Source: Bacillus velezensis (GTDB lineage Bacteria > Bacillota > Bacilli > Bacillales > Bacillaceae). From it: DNA of 55,015 bases. The stretch spans positions 1 to 55,015 of the forward strand of contig NZ_LLZC01000006.1 of NCBI RefSeq assembly GCF_001461825.1. The letters are read 5' to 3'. This document shows, in pieces, positions 31,725-42,743 of this stretch. Each line of letters starts with the position of its first letter. The first letter of the stretch is position 1. The position numbers and the translations under genes were made by a program. The notes under the pieces were generated by a model. It was not told the DNA's origin and did no database searches. It saw only the letters and a program-made list of their open reading frames with translations.

Positions 31725-32678
31725 TTAGCTGAATAAATAGCTGACAGATTGTTTCTCGTGAACGCGGATAATCGCTTCAGCCAGAAGCGGTCCGACAGAA
31801 AGCTGCTTAAAGCGGTCGATTTTTTTCTCATCAGGAAGCTTAATGCTGTTCGTTACGACAAGCTCCTTGATTTTAGAGTTATTGATCCGCTCAACGGCAG
31901 GGCCTGACAGTACAGGGTGCGTACAGCATGCATACACTTCTGCAGCTCCGTTTTCAACCAGCGCGTTAGCGGCAAGTGTGATTGTGCCGGCCGTATCAAT
32001 AATATCATCGATCAGAATCGCTGTTTTACCTTCCACGTTACCGACGATATTCATCACTTCTACCTCATTCGGTCTAGGACGGCGTTTGTCGATAATCGCG
32101 ATCGGCGCTTTCAGACGGTCCGCAAGTTTGCGGGCGCGCGTCACACCGCCGTGGTCAGGAGAAACAATGACGATATCTTTCAAGTCTTTACCTTCAAAGT
32201 AATGGCCTAAAATCGGAACACCCATTAAGTGGTCAATCGGAATATCAAAGAAACCTTGAATTTGCGGCGCGTGTAAATCAAGCGCGATCACGCGTGTCGC
32301 ACCCGCTGTTTCAAGCAGGTTTGCAAAAAGTTTTGCCGTAATCGGTTCACGTGATCTTGCTTTTCTGTCCTGGCGCGCATAACCGTAGTACGGAATGACA
32401 ATGTTGATTGTTTTCGCGGAAGCGCGCTTTAAAGCGTCAACCATAATCAGCAATTCCATAATGTGCTCATTAACCGGCGCACTTGTAGACTGAATGATAT
32501 AGCAATCACAGCCGCGAATACTTTCTTCTATGTTGATCTGGACCTCTCCGTCACTGAATCTTGTAACAGAGCACTTTCCTAATTGAACCCCTACATTATC
32601 CGCGATTTCTTTTGCAAGTTCTGGATTTGAATTCAAAGAAAAAATCTTTAAATTCTTATCTCCGTATTCGTTAGACAT
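31725..32678 (-). CDS. prs: ribose-phosphate pyrophosphokinase
   Basis: Makes PRPP from ribose 5-phosphate and ATP for purine, pyrimidine, histidine and tryptophan synthesis. At 317 residues it is full length with [20 protein letters not shown], the ATP-loop [10 protein letters not shown], catalytic-loop region [11 protein letters not shown] and the PRPP motif [14 protein letters not shown]. It follows glmU by 21 bp. Confidence 0.97.
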   Translation of the reverse strand: MSNEYGDKNLKIFSLNSNPELAKEIADNVGVQLGKCSVTRFSDGEVQINIEESIRGCDCYIIQSTSAPVNEHIMELLIMVDALKRASAKTINIVIPYYGYARQDRKARSREPITAKLFANLLETAGATRVIALDLHAPQIQGFFDIPIDHLMGVPILGHYFEGKDLKDIVIVSPDHGGVTRARKLADRLKAPIAIIDKRRPRPNEVEVMNIVGNVEGKTAILIDDIIDTAGTITLAANALVENGAAEVYACCTHPVLSGPAVERINNSKIKELVVTNSIKLPDEKKIDRFKQLSVGPLLAEAIIRVHEKQSVSYLFS

Positions 32679-32699
32679 GGTAAACCTCCGATTTTAGGA

Positions 32700-34070
32700 T
32701 TATTTTTTATGAATGTTTTTCACATAATCTTCTTTATTTACTTGTCTTGCTCTGGCAATGGCAAGCGCTTCGCCCGGCACATCTTCAGTTACGGTTGAAC
32801 CCGCAGCGACGTACGCGCCTTCTCCCACTGTAACAGGAGCGACCAGATTGGAGTTGCAGCCAATAAAGGCGCCGTCTTCAATTTTGGTTAAATACTTTTT
32901 CTTCCCATCATAATTGACCGTGATGGAGCCGCAGCCCAGATTCACATCCGTGCCCACTTCGGCATCACCGATATAGCTTAAATGAGATGCTTTGCTTCGG
33001 TCGCCGAATTGTGTTTTCTTGATTTCAACAAAGTTTCCGATCTTCACTTCATTGCCGATTGCGGAATCGGGTCTGATGTGAGCAAAAGGACCGATATTTA
33101 CATCATTCCCAACTTTGCTGCGATTGACAACGGATTGTTTAATCACAGTGCGGCTGCCGATTGAGCTGTCCTCTATCTCAGTGTGAGGGCCGATGACACA
33201 TTCATCGCCGATTTCAGCTTGTCCCTTTAACACAGTTCCGGGATAAATAACTGTATCTTGTCCGATACGTGCGTCAGGTGAGATGTACGTATTCATCGGA
33301 TCGATTAAAGTGACTCCGTTCTGCATATGCCGTTTGTTAATACGCTCTTTCATATACATTTCAGCCTGAGAAAGAGCGACTCTATCATTCACTCCGAGCG
33401 TCTCTTGGAAGTTACCAGTCTGGTAAGCGGCAACAGTTTCGCCTTCGTCTTTGAGGATTTCGATCACATCCGGCAGATAATACTCGCCTTGGGCATTTTC
33501 ATTCGAAACCTGTTCGATGACACGAAAAAGAGCCTCGTTATCAAAACAGTACGTTCCCGTGTTAATTTCTTTCACAAGACGTTCTTGCTCCGAAGCATCC
33601 TTGTGCTCCACGATTTTTTGAACGGCGCCGTCTTCACTGCGGATGATTCTTCCGTATCCGGCGGGATCGTCGGCAACGGCCGTTAACACCGTGGCTTTTG
33701 CACCTTTGTCTGTATGTTCATTCAGCATGGCTTCCATCGTCTCCGCCGTCAGAAGCGGTGTATCGCCGCAAATAACGATCGTGACACCCTTTTCTCCGTG
33801 AAGAAATGGTTTTGCCTGTTTGACCGCATGAGCCGTACCGAGCTGTTCTGCTTGGAGAGCGTAATCGCTTTTCTGTCCGAGCTGCTTCTTCACATCTTCG
33901 GCGCCGTGTCCTACGATGGTGACAAGCTTCGCTAAAGATAATTTCAGAGCTTCGTCTGCGACGTGCTCTACCATAGGCTTTCCGCATACCGGATGAAGGA
34001 CCTTGTAAAGCTTCGATTTCATTCTCGTTCCTTTTCCGGCAGCTAAAATCACTGCAAACCGCTTATCCAT
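32700..34070 (-). CDS. glmU: bifunctional UDP-N-acetylglucosamine pyrophosphorylase / glucosamine-1-phosphate acetyltransferase
   Basis: Makes UDP-GlcNAc for peptidoglycan and teichoic acids (gcaD in older B. subtilis naming). The 456 residues divide into an N-terminal uridylyltransferase ([28 protein letters not shown]) and a C-terminal left-handed beta helix of hexapeptide repeats carrying the acetyltransferase site ([24 protein letters not shown]). It precedes prs, with its own upstream promoter. Confidence 0.97.
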   Translation of the reverse strand: MDKRFAVILAAGKGTRMKSKLYKVLHPVCGKPMVEHVADEALKLSLAKLVTIVGHGAEDVKKQLGQKSDYALQAEQLGTAHAVKQAKPFLHGEKGVTIVICGDTPLLTAETMEAMLNEHTDKGAKATVLTAVADDPAGYGRIIRSEDGAVQKIVEHKDASEQERLVKEINTGTYCFDNEALFRVIEQVSNENAQGEYYLPDVIEILKDEGETVAAYQTGNFQETLGVNDRVALSQAEMYMKERINKRHMQNGVTLIDPMNTYISPDARIGQDTVIYPGTVLKGQAEIGDECVIGPHTEIEDSSIGSRTVIKQSVVNRSKVGNDVNIGPFAHIRPDSAIGNEVKIGNFVEIKKTQFGDRSKASHLSYIGDAEVGTDVNLGCGSITVNYDGKKKYLTKIEDGAFIGCNSNLVAPVTVGEGAYVAAGSTVTEDVPGEALAIARARQVNKEDYVKNIHKK

Positions 34071-34105
34071 TTAATGGCCTCCAATATCCCTTTTATCCAT
34101 AGAAA

Positions 34106-34134
34106 AATATATCCTAAATAGCTGTTGATTTCAA
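34106..34134 (-). promoter_or_regulatory. glmU promoter (sigma A)
   Basis: TTGAAA (34129-34134) and TATATT (34106-34111), 17 bp apart on the minus strand, about 28 bp before the glmU ribosome site. Confidence 0.7.
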
Positions 34135-34196
34135 GAAGACATCAAAAAGTGCAAGAATTTTCTATGTAATCGCTTTATTACTGAAAAATCAGATTT

Positions 34197-34247
34197 AAAA
34201 AAGGACTGCCGGAAAAGGCCTTGTGTCAGCCTTTATCAGCAGTCCTT
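34197..34247 (-). terminator. spoVG terminator
   Basis: Outer stem AAGGACTGC/GCAGTCCTT encloses a second stem AAAGGC/GCCTTT; seven T residues follow on the minus strand. It lies 14 bp after the spoVG stop and insulates glmU. Confidence 0.88.
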
Positions 34248-34261
34248 ACATTTTGTTATGT

Positions 34262-34555
34262 TTAAGAAGCCCCGGCTTCTTCATATTCTAATGCTTCAGA
34301 GTCACCCAAACGATGATACTCATTTAAAACAGCATCCTGGATCTTGCCCCGCGTGCTGGAATTAATAGGATGAGCAATATCGCGGAATTCTCCATCAGGG
34401 GTGCGTTTACTCGGCATCGCAACGAAAAGACCATTGTTTCCATCAATCACACGAATATCATGTACGACAAATTCGTGATCCAGCGTGATGGATGCAATCG
34501 CTCTCATGCGACCATCGGTATTCACGCGGCGTAATCTTACGTCAGTAACTTCCAC
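34262..34555 (-). CDS. spoVG: stage V sporulation protein G, RNA/DNA-binding regulator
   Basis: A 97-residue SpoVG-family protein ([37 protein letters not shown], then [18 protein letters not shown]). It influences septation and cortex formation in B. subtilis and acts as a global nucleic-acid-binding regulator in several Firmicutes. The strong GGTGGTGAA ribosome site and upstream sigma-H promoter fit the well-studied B. subtilis gene, which AbrB represses. Confidence 0.96.
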   Translation of the reverse strand: MEVTDVRLRRVNTDGRMRAIASITLDHEFVVHDIRVIDGNNGLFVAMPSKRTPDGEFRDIAHPINSSTRGKIQDAVLNEYHRLGDSEALEYEEAGAS

Positions 34556-34597
34556 AGTAGTTCACCACCTTTTCCCTATATAAAAGCATTAGTCTAA

Positions 34598-34626
34598 CAA
34601 TTCCACGATTCTTTTTAAATTCCTGC
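34598..34626 (-). promoter_or_regulatory. spoVG promoter, sigma-H type, with AT-rich upstream region
   Basis: On the minus strand the -35 GCAGGAATT (34617-34626) and -10 GTGGAATTG (34598-34606) match the sigma-H pattern. The stretch 34630-34660 is A/T tracts, the type of sequence AbrB binds at B. subtilis spoVG. Confidence 0.8.
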
Positions 34627-34710
34627 ACGTTTCAAAAAGTTTTTTTGAAAATATAGGATATACATACACAATTAGGTGATAAACCATATTTGGGGATCAT
34701 ATACTGCATA

Positions 34711-34741
34711 AAAAAAGTGATCCCGGAGACCGGAACCACTT
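34711..34741 (-). terminator. yabJ terminator
   Basis: Stem AAGTG..CCGG/CCGG..CACTT with a small internal loop, then T7 on the minus strand, directly after the yabJ stop. It ends the purR-yabJ unit upstream of spoVG. Confidence 0.82.
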
Positions 34742-34750
34742 TTCTGAGAT

Positions 34751-35131
34751 TTAAGATTTCACCAGCGCAATGACTTCAATTTCCACGAGAGCGTCTTTCG
34801 GCAGTCTCGCCACTTCCACACAAGACCTTGCCGGCTTATGTACATCAAAGTATTGTCCGTACACTTCATTCACTTCCGCAAACTGCTCCATATCAGCAAT
34901 AAACACCGTTGCTTTTACAACCGTCTCGAGCGAAGCGCCCGCTTCTTTCAGCACAGCTTTTAAATTGCTGAACACCTGATGCGTTTGTTCTGTGATATCA
35001 CCGTTTACCATTTCTCCTTCAGCAGTAAGAGGAATCTGGCCTGAGCTGTAAAACATGTTGTTTACGATGATTCCCTGTGAATATGGCCCGATCGCTGCCG
35101 GCGCGTGTTTTGTATGGATTGCTTTTGTCAT
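34751..35131 (-). CDS. yabJ: RidA-family enamine/imine deaminase YabJ
   Basis: A 126-residue YjgF/YER057c/UK114 trimeric protein; RidA enzymes hydrolyse reactive 2-aminoacrylate. Motifs [17 protein letters not shown] and [25 protein letters not shown] include the conserved arginine. It overlaps purR by 4 bp. In B. subtilis it is needed for normal PurR-dependent regulation, consistent with coupling here. Confidence 0.95.
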   Translation of the reverse strand: MTKAIHTKHAPAAIGPYSQGIIVNNMFYSSGQIPLTAEGEMVNGDITEQTHQVFSNLKAVLKEAGASLETVVKATVFIADMEQFAEVNEVYGQYFDVHKPARSCVEVARLPKDALVEIEVIALVKS

Positions 35132-35985
35132 TTTTCTGTCTCCCCATTCTTTAAATGCTGTTCTTTAAAAAATCGCAGAAAATTGCCGTTTTGAATCTCA
35201 ATCGTTTTGTCTTTCATATTGATGGTTGAAAGCGTGAGCAGTGACATGTATTCATCGACAAGCCGTTCATTCACTCCCTCGGCTTCAACCAAGACGCCTA
35301 TTCCCGCGACGTTTGCATTAAACTCATCAAGCAGGCTGATCATGCCGTTAATGGTGCCGCCGGCTTTCATAAAGTCGTCAATAATCAAAACGTTCGAACC
35401 CGTAGCCAAACTTCTTTTCGCAAGCGACATCGTTTGAATGCGGTTAGATGACCCTGATACATAATTGATGCTCACCGTGGAGCCTTCCGTCACTTTGTTG
35501 TCCTTTCGCACGATGACAACCGGAACGTTCAGATAACTGGCCGCTGCGTAAGCAAGAGGGATTCCTTTTGTCGCAACGGTCATCACCACATCAATCTCCC
35601 GCTCCGCAAAAACGGAAGCAAAAAGCCTGCCTACATGAGAGAGGACAGATGGCTTTCCTAAGATATCCGTTAAATATACATAACCGCCCGGAAGGATACG
35701 CTCAGGATTTACTAAAGACTGTCCCAGCTCCTGTATAAACGCTTCTGCTTCAGCCTGTTTCACTTTCGGAATGTATTTGACGCCTCCGGCAGCTCCCGGC
35801 ACTGTAAGCAGCGTCCCAATGCCTTGCTGTTCAAAGGTCTGTTTAATAATCGTTAAATCTTCACTGATTGATGACTTTGCTGATTGATACCGTTCTGAGA
35901 AAAACGTTAACGGTATTAATTCATGCGGATGGGTTAACAAATAATTTGTTAAGTCCACCAATCTGCCGCTGCGACGAAACTTCAT
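35128..35985 (-). CDS. purR: purine operon repressor PurR
   Basis: A 285-residue regulator combining an N-terminal winged helix (about 1-74) with a phosphoribosyltransferase-like effector domain. The latter contains the PRPP motif [16 protein letters not shown] and the loop [11 protein letters not shown]. It represses purine synthesis and transport genes and is relieved by PRPP. Two PurBox-like sequences flank its own promoter, indicating autoregulation. Confidence 0.97.
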   Translation of the reverse strand: MKFRRSGRLVDLTNYLLTHPHELIPLTFFSERYQSAKSSISEDLTIIKQTFEQQGIGTLLTVPGAAGGVKYIPKVKQAEAEAFIQELGQSLVNPERILPGGYVYLTDILGKPSVLSHVGRLFASVFAEREIDVVMTVATKGIPLAYAAASYLNVPVVIVRKDNKVTEGSTVSINYVSGSSNRIQTMSLAKRSLATGSNVLIIDDFMKAGGTINGMISLLDEFNANVAGIGVLVEAEGVNERLVDEYMSLLTLSTINMKDKTIEIQNGNFLRFFKEQHLKNGETEK

Positions 35986-35998
35986 GAACTTACCCCCA

Positions 35999-36048
35999 AA
36001 ATCCGAATAATTTAAAAATAATATAACTTAACATACGGATTTAATCAA
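35999..36048 (-). promoter_or_regulatory. purR promoter with two inverted PurBoxes
   Basis: TTGATT (36043-36048) and TATATT (36020-36025) are 17 bp apart; the -35 overlaps the ispE stop codon. PurBox-like AAATCCGAATAAT lies at 35999-36011 on the plus strand and AAATCCGTATGTT at 36030-36042 on the minus strand, an inverted pair with an 18-bp gap, close to the known AWWWCCGAACWWT arrangement. Confidence 0.75.
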
Positions 36049-36910
36049 GAGCATTCTGTTCGCCGATCATCCGCACCGCGTACACTTGATCACAGAAACC
36101 TCTTAACCCGTTATAAATCCGCTGCACCTTCGATTCGTATTGAACCAAACCGAATACAGTCGGTCCGCTTCCGCTCATTAACACCGCATCAGCGCCGAAG
36201 CGTTTCATTTGATTTTTAATCATCGCCACCTCGGGATGGAGGCTGAGCGTAACCGACTCCAATACGTTTCCTAATTGTCCGCATACCTTTTGGAAGCTTT
36301 TTTCTTCAATCGCGTCAATCATCGCCTGCACATCAGGATGCCGAACCTGCTGTAAGTTCAGCCGGCGGTACACTTCGGCAGTCGATACCCCGATCGTCGG
36401 TTTGGCGAGCACGACCCAGCAATGAGGCGGAGCACTGATGTGCCTGATCTTCTCACCGCGTCCGGTTGCCAGGGCAGTGCCTCCGTATACACAGAAGGAC
36501 ACGTCTGAACCGATTTCAGCTCCAAGCTCCGCGAGCTCTTCGACAGAAAGCTTTAAATCCCAAAGCCTGTTCAGCCCTCTGAGCGTGGCTGCCGCATCGC
36601 TGCTTCCGCCGGCAAGGCCTGCCGCAACAGGGATCACTTTTGTAATCATAATGGAAACGCCTTTTTTGACTTGAAACCGTTCTTTAAGCAGTTTGGCTGC
36701 CTGATAAGCCAGATTCCTTTGATCATCCGGAACAAAGCGATTATGCGACGCCACTCTGATAACGTTTTCGGGCAGTTCTGTCAGTTCAATCCGATCTGCC
36801 AAATCAATTGTCGTCATGATCATCTCCACTTCGTGATAACCATCCGGGCGTTTACTCGTCACATCGAGGGACAGATTGATTTTGGCCGGCGCTTTTTCTA
36901 AAATACGCAT
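36041..36910 (-). CDS. ispE: 4-diphosphocytidyl-2-C-methyl-D-erythritol kinase
   Basis: ATP-dependent kinase of the MEP isoprenoid pathway, GHMP family. The 289 residues begin [17 protein letters not shown] and contain the ATP loop [20 protein letters not shown] and the C-terminal [11 protein letters not shown]. The ATG at 36910 follows AGGTGA by five bases; a GTG three codons earlier overlaps that site and is unlikely. Confidence 0.96.
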   Translation of the reverse strand: MRILEKAPAKINLSLDVTSKRPDGYHEVEMIMTTIDLADRIELTELPENVIRVASHNRFVPDDQRNLAYQAAKLLKERFQVKKGVSIMITKVIPVAAGLAGGSSDAAATLRGLNRLWDLKLSVEELAELGAEIGSDVSFCVYGGTALATGRGEKIRHISAPPHCWVVLAKPTIGVSTAEVYRRLNLQQVRHPDVQAMIDAIEEKSFQKVCGQLGNVLESVTLSLHPEVAMIKNQMKRFGADAVLMSGSGPTVFGLVQYESKVQRIYNGLRGFCDQVYAVRMIGEQNALD

Positions 36911-36949
36911 AGCTTTCACCTACTTCTCCATCTAAACATAAGTATGAAC

Positions 36950-36957
36950 ATTGTATC
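36950..36957 (-). promoter_or_regulatory. ispE promoter candidate (extended -10)
   Basis: TGTGATACAAT on the minus strand gives an extended -10 (TACAAT at 36950-36955) without a clear -35, 40 bp before ispE. Confidence 0.4.
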
Positions 36958-37015
36958 ACATTTGGAGACCCGGAGGTACTTATCCGAAATTGACGCCGGT
37001 TTTGACAGCCGATAG

Positions 37016-37044
37016 AAAAAACCGGGGAACGGATTGTCCCCCGG
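37016..37044 (-). terminator. sspF terminator
   Basis: Stem CCGGGG/CCCCGG followed by T6 on the minus strand, 9 bp after the sspF stop. Confidence 0.85.
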
Positions 37045-37053
37045 GCCACTGCA

Positions 37054-37242
37054 TTATCGGTTATTTTGGTTCTGAGCCGCCATCTGCTGTTCGGCAATCT
37101 CAATCGCGCGCTTTACCATATTCCCGGCGTCACGCGCCCGAATGCCTCCCCAGCCCTCGTTTTTCACCGTATCGTAAAAACCAAGGTCCTTCGCCAGCTC
37201 ATATTTGAACTCATCTGACATAACTCCACGACGTCTGCCCAA
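37054..37242 (-). CDS. sspF: small acid-soluble spore protein SspF
   Basis: A 62-residue spore-core protein of the minor SASP SspF/H type ([20 protein letters not shown], then [17 protein letters not shown]). Start taken as the TTG at 37242, nine bases after AAAGGGG, which gives MGRRRG like B. subtilis. An ATG lies seven codons downstream. I could not read a convincing sigma-G promoter upstream. Confidence 0.9.
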   Translation of the reverse strand: MGRRRGVMSDEFKYELAKDLGFYDTVKNEGWGGIRARDAGNMVKRAIEIAEQQMAAQNQNNR

Positions 37243-37373
37243 ACGAAACAACCCCTTTTATAGAATTGATCACCATTCGTGCACGCCACGATAAAACATG
37301 TGACACTTATAGCTTCCGTTTAATCGGCTGAAACTTTCGAGGGAATAATTAGAAGAGCTTTAGAAGGCAAAAC

Positions 37374-37401
37374 AAAAAGCAGTAAACAAAAGGTTCACTG
37401 C
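37374..37401 (-). terminator. veg terminator
   Basis: Stem GCAGTGAAC/GTTTACTGC (one G-T pair) with a 5-base loop, followed by T5 on the minus strand, just after the veg stop. Confidence 0.85.
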
Positions 37402-37404
37402 CCA

Positions 37405-37665
37405 TTAAAATGCTACTGAGCTTGCCGCATCGTCATTGAATGTCAATTCAACAGTCTCAGTCAGAATATCAGCATAACTGTATGAAACTCTTTCAAACGA
37501 ATTCTCGTCTTGATCTAGTTGTATCACAAAAACAGAAGGGTACGTCTCAGCTAAAATGCCCGAACGCTCAATCGTTTTTCGGCGGCCGCCGTTTGCTTTT
37601 AACGTAAGCCGTTTACCTAAATTCCCATCAAGCGATCTTTTTATATCGGACAACGTCTTCGCCAT
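37405..37665 (-). CDS. veg: Veg protein, biofilm-stimulating
   Basis: An 86-residue highly conserved Veg-family protein ([41 protein letters not shown]). In B. subtilis Veg stimulates biofilm genes, apparently by opposing SinR. The ATG at 37665 follows GAGGTGG and matches the known start. It is driven by one of the strongest vegetative promoters known. Confidence 0.95.
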
Positions 37666-37686
37666 TGCATCCACCTCACTACATTT

Positions 37687-37715
37687 ATTGTACAACAAGA
37701 GCCCAATTTTGTCAA
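37687..37715 (-). promoter_or_regulatory. strong veg promoter (sigma A) with A/T-rich UP region
   Basis: TTGACA (37710-37715) and TACAAT (37687-37692) with a 17-bp spacer; upstream 37716-37745 is nearly all A/T, like the UP element of B. subtilis Pveg. Confidence 0.92.
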
Positions 37716-37841
37716 ATAAAATTTAAATTATATCAACGTTAATAAGTCATTGTCAACAAAATTATTTTGACAAAATTCTATTGATTTCTGCGTTATTTTT
37801 CACAAGTTCCGGAAATTTATGTATCAATATGTAAAATAATT

Positions 37842-37869
37842 AACCCGCATAGCGAAATATATGCGGGTT
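37842..37869. terminator. hairpin after yabG
   Basis: A 9-bp perfect stem AACCCGCAT/ATGCGGGTT with a 10-base loop. On the minus strand it is followed by AATTATTTT, a modest T-rich tail, so it probably ends yabG transcripts. Confidence 0.72.
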
Positions 37870-37876
37870 TTATCAC

Positions 37877-38761
37877 TCATCCATTTGATTTATACGGCAT
37901 ACCGACACGCAGCACACCCTTCGTTTCAATTCCTCCCAGCCCTTTCTCTCTCGTCAGCGTATTTCTCAGGACATCCCATACATTGATCCGCTCCATAAAC
38001 GGGGTGAAGCTGATTTTCGCGACAATATATACCGGGTCAAGCGCATGGATATTGACGCGTGACGGCGAACTTGCAAAATTCGCGCCTGCCCTGATTAAAG
38101 ACTCGAAATGAGATTGGCACGCCCCCGCGAATATGACCAGCTGATCCAAATGAGGTACTTTACGCCTCGCTCTTTGAACGGTTTCGACAAAGTGTTTGGA
38201 ATGCCTGTAGGCGCTTAAATCGTTCACGCCTCCCTTATGCTTGGAATATGCATCATGGCCGGTGATGACTAAAATATCCGGCCTGTATTTATCAAGCAGC
38301 TCGTCAATTGATGCCGGCATTTTTTTCTCATGGCAATGAATTCCGTATACCGGCACACCGATTTTTTCATAAAAGTTCAGGCACTTTTTCAAATAGGCCT
38401 CATCGCCGTCCAGATGCAATACCTTTCCGGGCATATGAAAGTAGTGCTCCTGATGCTGATATTGATTTGTCGCATAATATTCCTGTTTTTCCCGAAGCAG
38501 CTTATAATCCTGGCGGAGCAGCTCGAGAGATTCATTCATCCTGCTTTCATCTCTTTTCTTTCTCATGGCCTGTTCGTCTTTTCTGACAGGCTCCAAATCA
38601 GAAAAATCAGCATCCGCAATCAATCTGACTTCGTCACCATGCAGGATGGCAATTGAATTCCCATTGCTTGTTTGCTCTATACCGATAATGCGAAATAAAA
38701 CATCCATTTGATAGGATTTCCTGGCTACCATATCTCCTATTTGAAATTGCACGTTACCCAC
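37877..38761 (-). CDS. yabG: sporulation-specific protease YabG
   Basis: A 294-residue YabG-family (peptidase U57) protein; in B. subtilis it is made under sigma K and processes spore coat proteins. The N-terminus has a small beta domain (QIGDMVARKSYQMDVLFRIIGI), and later conserved stretches are GIHCHEKKMP, ITGHDAYSKHKGG and VIFAGACQSHFE, the last containing a conserved Cys-Gln-Ser-His that may be catalytic. No clear sigma-K promoter was read. Confidence 0.92.
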   Translation of the reverse strand: MGNVQFQIGDMVARKSYQMDVLFRIIGIEQTSNGNSIAILHGDEVRLIADADFSDLEPVRKDEQAMRKKRDESRMNESLELLRQDYKLLREKQEYYATNQYQHQEHYFHMPGKVLHLDGDEAYLKKCLNFYEKIGVPVYGIHCHEKKMPASIDELLDKYRPDILVITGHDAYSKHKGGVNDLSAYRHSKHFVETVQRARRKVPHLDQLVIFAGACQSHFESLIRAGANFASSPSRVNIHALDPVYIVAKISFTPFMERINVWDVLRNTLTREKGLGGIETKGVLRVGMPYKSNG

Positions 38762-38913
38762 TCCACAAATAGACTAAGCCTCATCATGAAAGAAGTCTTG
38801 GCAAATACACCTCTTTCCGCTGCGGCGCTTGATGTTTCAAGCTTTTCTTGCAGTTGAATGAATAAGGTTCTCCTCTAGCCTATGTAGCGGCAGTCCAAGT
38901 GGTGACGCAAAAC

Positions 38914-40359
<1,446 letters not shown>

Positions 40360-40453
40360 TACTTCCTCCAAAAAAACTTTTTATATCCAAAACGAAACCT
40401 TTGCTTACATGTCACGTCTAATATACTGAAAATACACTTTACCTATTATAACG

Positions 40454-40481
40454 AAAAAAACAGAGGGCGCAAAACCCTCTG
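40454..40481 (-). terminator. yabE terminator
   Basis: Stem CAGAGGG/CCCTCTG with a 7-base loop, then T7 on the minus strand, 13 bp after the yabE stop. Confidence 0.9.
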
Positions 40482-40493
40482 AGTGAATCGGAA

Positions 40494-41819
40494 TTAATTT
40501 AAGATTTTTATTTTGACCTGTTTCTTTCCCCAGCGGTAAGCTGAAGATTTTTCAGGGAAAAAGACATCAATCCGTCTTCCTTTAATGGCTGAGCCCGTAT
40601 CAGCGGCCACGGCATCCCCGTATCCGTCTACGTGGACTCTTGTGCCGAGCGGGATGACGCTTGGGTCTACCGCAATGACTTTGGCATTCGGATTGCTTGT
40701 CAGGTTAACGCCTGTAGCCGTATGGCCGGAACAGCCGCTGCAGCTTGCGGTATAAGCCGTGGAAGACACGGTAATCACTTTACCGGAAGATCCGGTTTCG
40801 CCCGAAGATGCCTTCACAGGTGCACTGAGCTGCTCAATCTTGGGACTGTGCCGCTTTGTGCCGACCGCAATGATCTGATCTTTGCTTTTTTCAGATGTTT
40901 CTTCTTTAACAAGCTTTCTTGAAACTTCTTTTCCATTTTCTTTGACAACATGAAAATGCTTTTTAAGTTTGCCTTCTTTTCCTTTTTGAACGATCTTTTC
41001 TTTCCCGCTGTCGAGAGACGCATCTTCTTTTTCTTTCACTTGATACGCTATTTTTTCCTCAACTACATCGGTGACTTTTTCGATACGAGTGATTTGTATA
41101 CCGGCCTGATTTTTTGTGAGCTTTTCGTGTAATGCCGGTTTTACTTTATCTTCGTCTTTCATGTCCATCTTATGCTGCGTTAAAAAGTCAGCGACCGTAG
41201 TCGAAGTCGTCCATATTTTCTTTTTCTTTCCCGCATCATTTACAGTGACCTGAAAAGCCGGGTCGACCGTGACTTTCATGCCGTTTGTCACTTTCGTATC
41301 TGCTGCTGGATCTATTTTATCGTGCTGATTCACAGGTGTATGCTGTTCGTTCAGAAATGCGCCGACTGTTTTTGCCGTTGACCATAAAGTCTTTTCTTCT
41401 CCGCCTCTTGTCACACGGATCTGCTTTGCAGCTTCATACACGACATTCATGTTGTCTGCCAATGCTGTCTGCTTAGACGGGGTAATCCGGTCTTCATTTC
41501 TCGTCTCTATATGTAAATCTTCCAGAAGTTCCCCAACCGTTTTTGCATGAGTGCGTATTTGCTTTTTCTTGCCGTTGATGGAAACAGAAACTGATTGTTT
41601 TGAGAGCTCATGTGCCCCGTATGCAGTCCCGGTTCCGCCCAGCAGAATAATAGCTGCAATAAGAATAACCTTGCTTTTACCAAGCTTTACGGAAAACAGT
41701 TTTTTCATTTTTTGTGTGATGAAAAACGCCTCCTTCTCCTCGGAGAGATTATATAGAGTATCTAAAATGCTGTCAACCCTCCCATCTCGAAGATGAAAAA
41801 CCTTCAGCGTATCCCTCAT
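40494..41819 (-). CDS. yabE: YabE, resuscitation-promoting-factor-like cell wall protein (DUF348, G5, 3D domains)
   Basis: A secreted or anchored wall protein: hydrophobic segment VILIAAIILLGGTGTAYGA, three DUF348 repeats (VSVSINGKKKQIRTHAKTVG and two related copies), a G5 domain and a C-terminal 3D domain. The 3D domain (AYTASCSGCSGHTATG, VAADTGSAIKGRRIDVFF) resembles lytic-transglycosylase or Rpf-like Sps proteins. In B. subtilis it is controlled by an antisense RNA under sigma X and M. Coordinates follow the conventional 441-residue start at 41819, which has no ribosome site. A perfect promoter inside this 5' end suggests the real start is near 41708, giving about 404 residues. Confidence 0.9.
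   Translation of the reverse strand: MRDTLKVFHLRDGRVDSILDTLYNLSEEKEAFFITQKMKKLFSVKLGKSKVILIAAIILLGGTGTAYGAHELSKQSVSVSINGKKKQIRTHAKTVGELLEDLHIETRNEDRITPSKQTALADNMNVVYEAAKQIRVTRGGEEKTLWSTAKTVGAFLNEQHTPVNQHDKIDPAADTKVTNGMKVTVDPAFQVTVNDAGKKKKIWTTSTTVADFLTQHKMDMKDEDKVKPALHEKLTKNQAGIQITRIEKVTDVVEEKIAYQVKEKEDASLDSGKEKIVQKGKEGKLKKHFHVVKENGKEVSRKLVKEETSEKSKDQIIAVGTKRHSPKIEQLSAPVKASSGETGSSGKVITVSSTAYTASCSGCSGHTATGVNLTSNPNAKVIAVDPSVIPLGTRVHVDGYGDAVAADTGSAIKGRRIDVFFPEKSSAYRWGKKQVKIKILN
41748..41776 (-). promoter_or_regulatory. yabE promoter inside the nominal coding start (sigma A)
   Basis: Perfect TTGACA (41771-41776) and TATAAT (41748-41753) with a 17-bp spacer on the minus strand. Predicted start near 41741, followed at once by AAGGAGG (41729-41735). 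The promoter lies 43 bases inside the ORF when the start at 41819 is used. Confidence 0.85.
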
Positions 41820-41953
41820 TATGCAAAAACAAAGCAAAAAAAGGAAGAGAGACATATCGACAACCTATCTTATGAGGAGAAGGAAGCTTGTAGAACGGTT
41901 TTACATATCCACTGAATCGGACAAGCCTTTACACGTTACGACAGCGCATTCTG

Positions 41954-42721
41954 TCAGTTTATGCGGAAAAGTCTTTTAGCGTTTTCGGTTGTAATTGAGG
42001 CAATTTCTTCATATGTCAGCCCTTTTAATGCAGCGAGCTGTTCAGCAACATATTTTACATAGCTTGGCTCATTTCGTTTACCGCGGAAAGGATGCGGTGT
42101 CAGGAAAGGACAGTCCGTTTCAATCAGCAAACGGTCATTCGGAATTTCCTTTGCCACTTCTTTTGGTTTCTTCGCATTTTTGAAGGTAACCGGTCCGCCG
42201 AATGAAATATAAAAATTCATATCCATACACTGCCGCGCAACCTCCGCGCTCCCCGTAAAGCAGTGCATAATGCCGCCGACTTCTTCCGCCCCCTCTTCTT
42301 TCAAAATCGTGACAACATCTTCCGTTGCATCACGATTATGAATGATAATTGGAAGGTTCACTTCTTTGGCGAGAGCGATTTGTTTCCGGAATACTTCTTT
42401 CTGAACGCCTTTTGGTGATTTATCCCAGTGGTAATCAAGGCCCATCTCTCCGATTGCCACGACTTTTTCGTGAGAGGACAGTTCCTTAATCCATGATAAA
42501 TCTTCCTCTGTCATGTCAATTGCATCTACCGGATGCCAGCCGATCGCAGCGTATATAAAGTCATATTCCTCAATCAGCTCCATCGCACGCGTGATAGTGG
42601 GCTTGTCGAATCCGACAACGACGATTCGTTCAACTTTTTCAGCCTTTGCACGCGCAATGACTTCCTCTAAGTCTGTGTCAAATTGCTCGGCATTTAAGTG
42701 CGCATGTGTATCAAAAAGCAT
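41954..42721 (-). CDS. yabD: TatD-family metal-dependent deoxyribonuclease
   Basis: A 255-residue amidohydrolase-fold hydrolase of the TatD DNase family. Metal ligands appear as DTHAHL at the N-terminus, Glu in GEMGLDY, His in IIIHNRDA and HCFTG, and Asp in ETDCPFLTP. Two adjacent ATGs (42724, 42721) follow AAAGGAG; the second matches B. subtilis. It lies just beyond the metS terminator. Confidence 0.94.
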   Translation of the reverse strand: MLFDTHAHLNAEQFDTDLEEVIARAKAEKVERIVVVGFDKPTITRAMELIEEYDFIYAAIGWHPVDAIDMTEEDLSWIKELSSHEKVVAIGEMGLDYHWDKSPKGVQKEVFRKQIALAKEVNLPIIIHNRDATEDVVTILKEEGAEEVGGIMHCFTGSAEVARQCMDMNFYISFGGPVTFKNAKKPKEVAKEIPNDRLLIETDCPFLTPHPFRGKRNEPSYVKYVAEQLAALKGLTYEEIASITTENAKRLFRIN

Positions 42722-42743
42722 CATAAAAACTCCTTTCTTGTTG

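Noticed and set aside
37243..37330. Sigma-G promoter for sspF
   Set aside because: No pair of hexamers with acceptable match and spacing could be read, although such control is expected from homologues.
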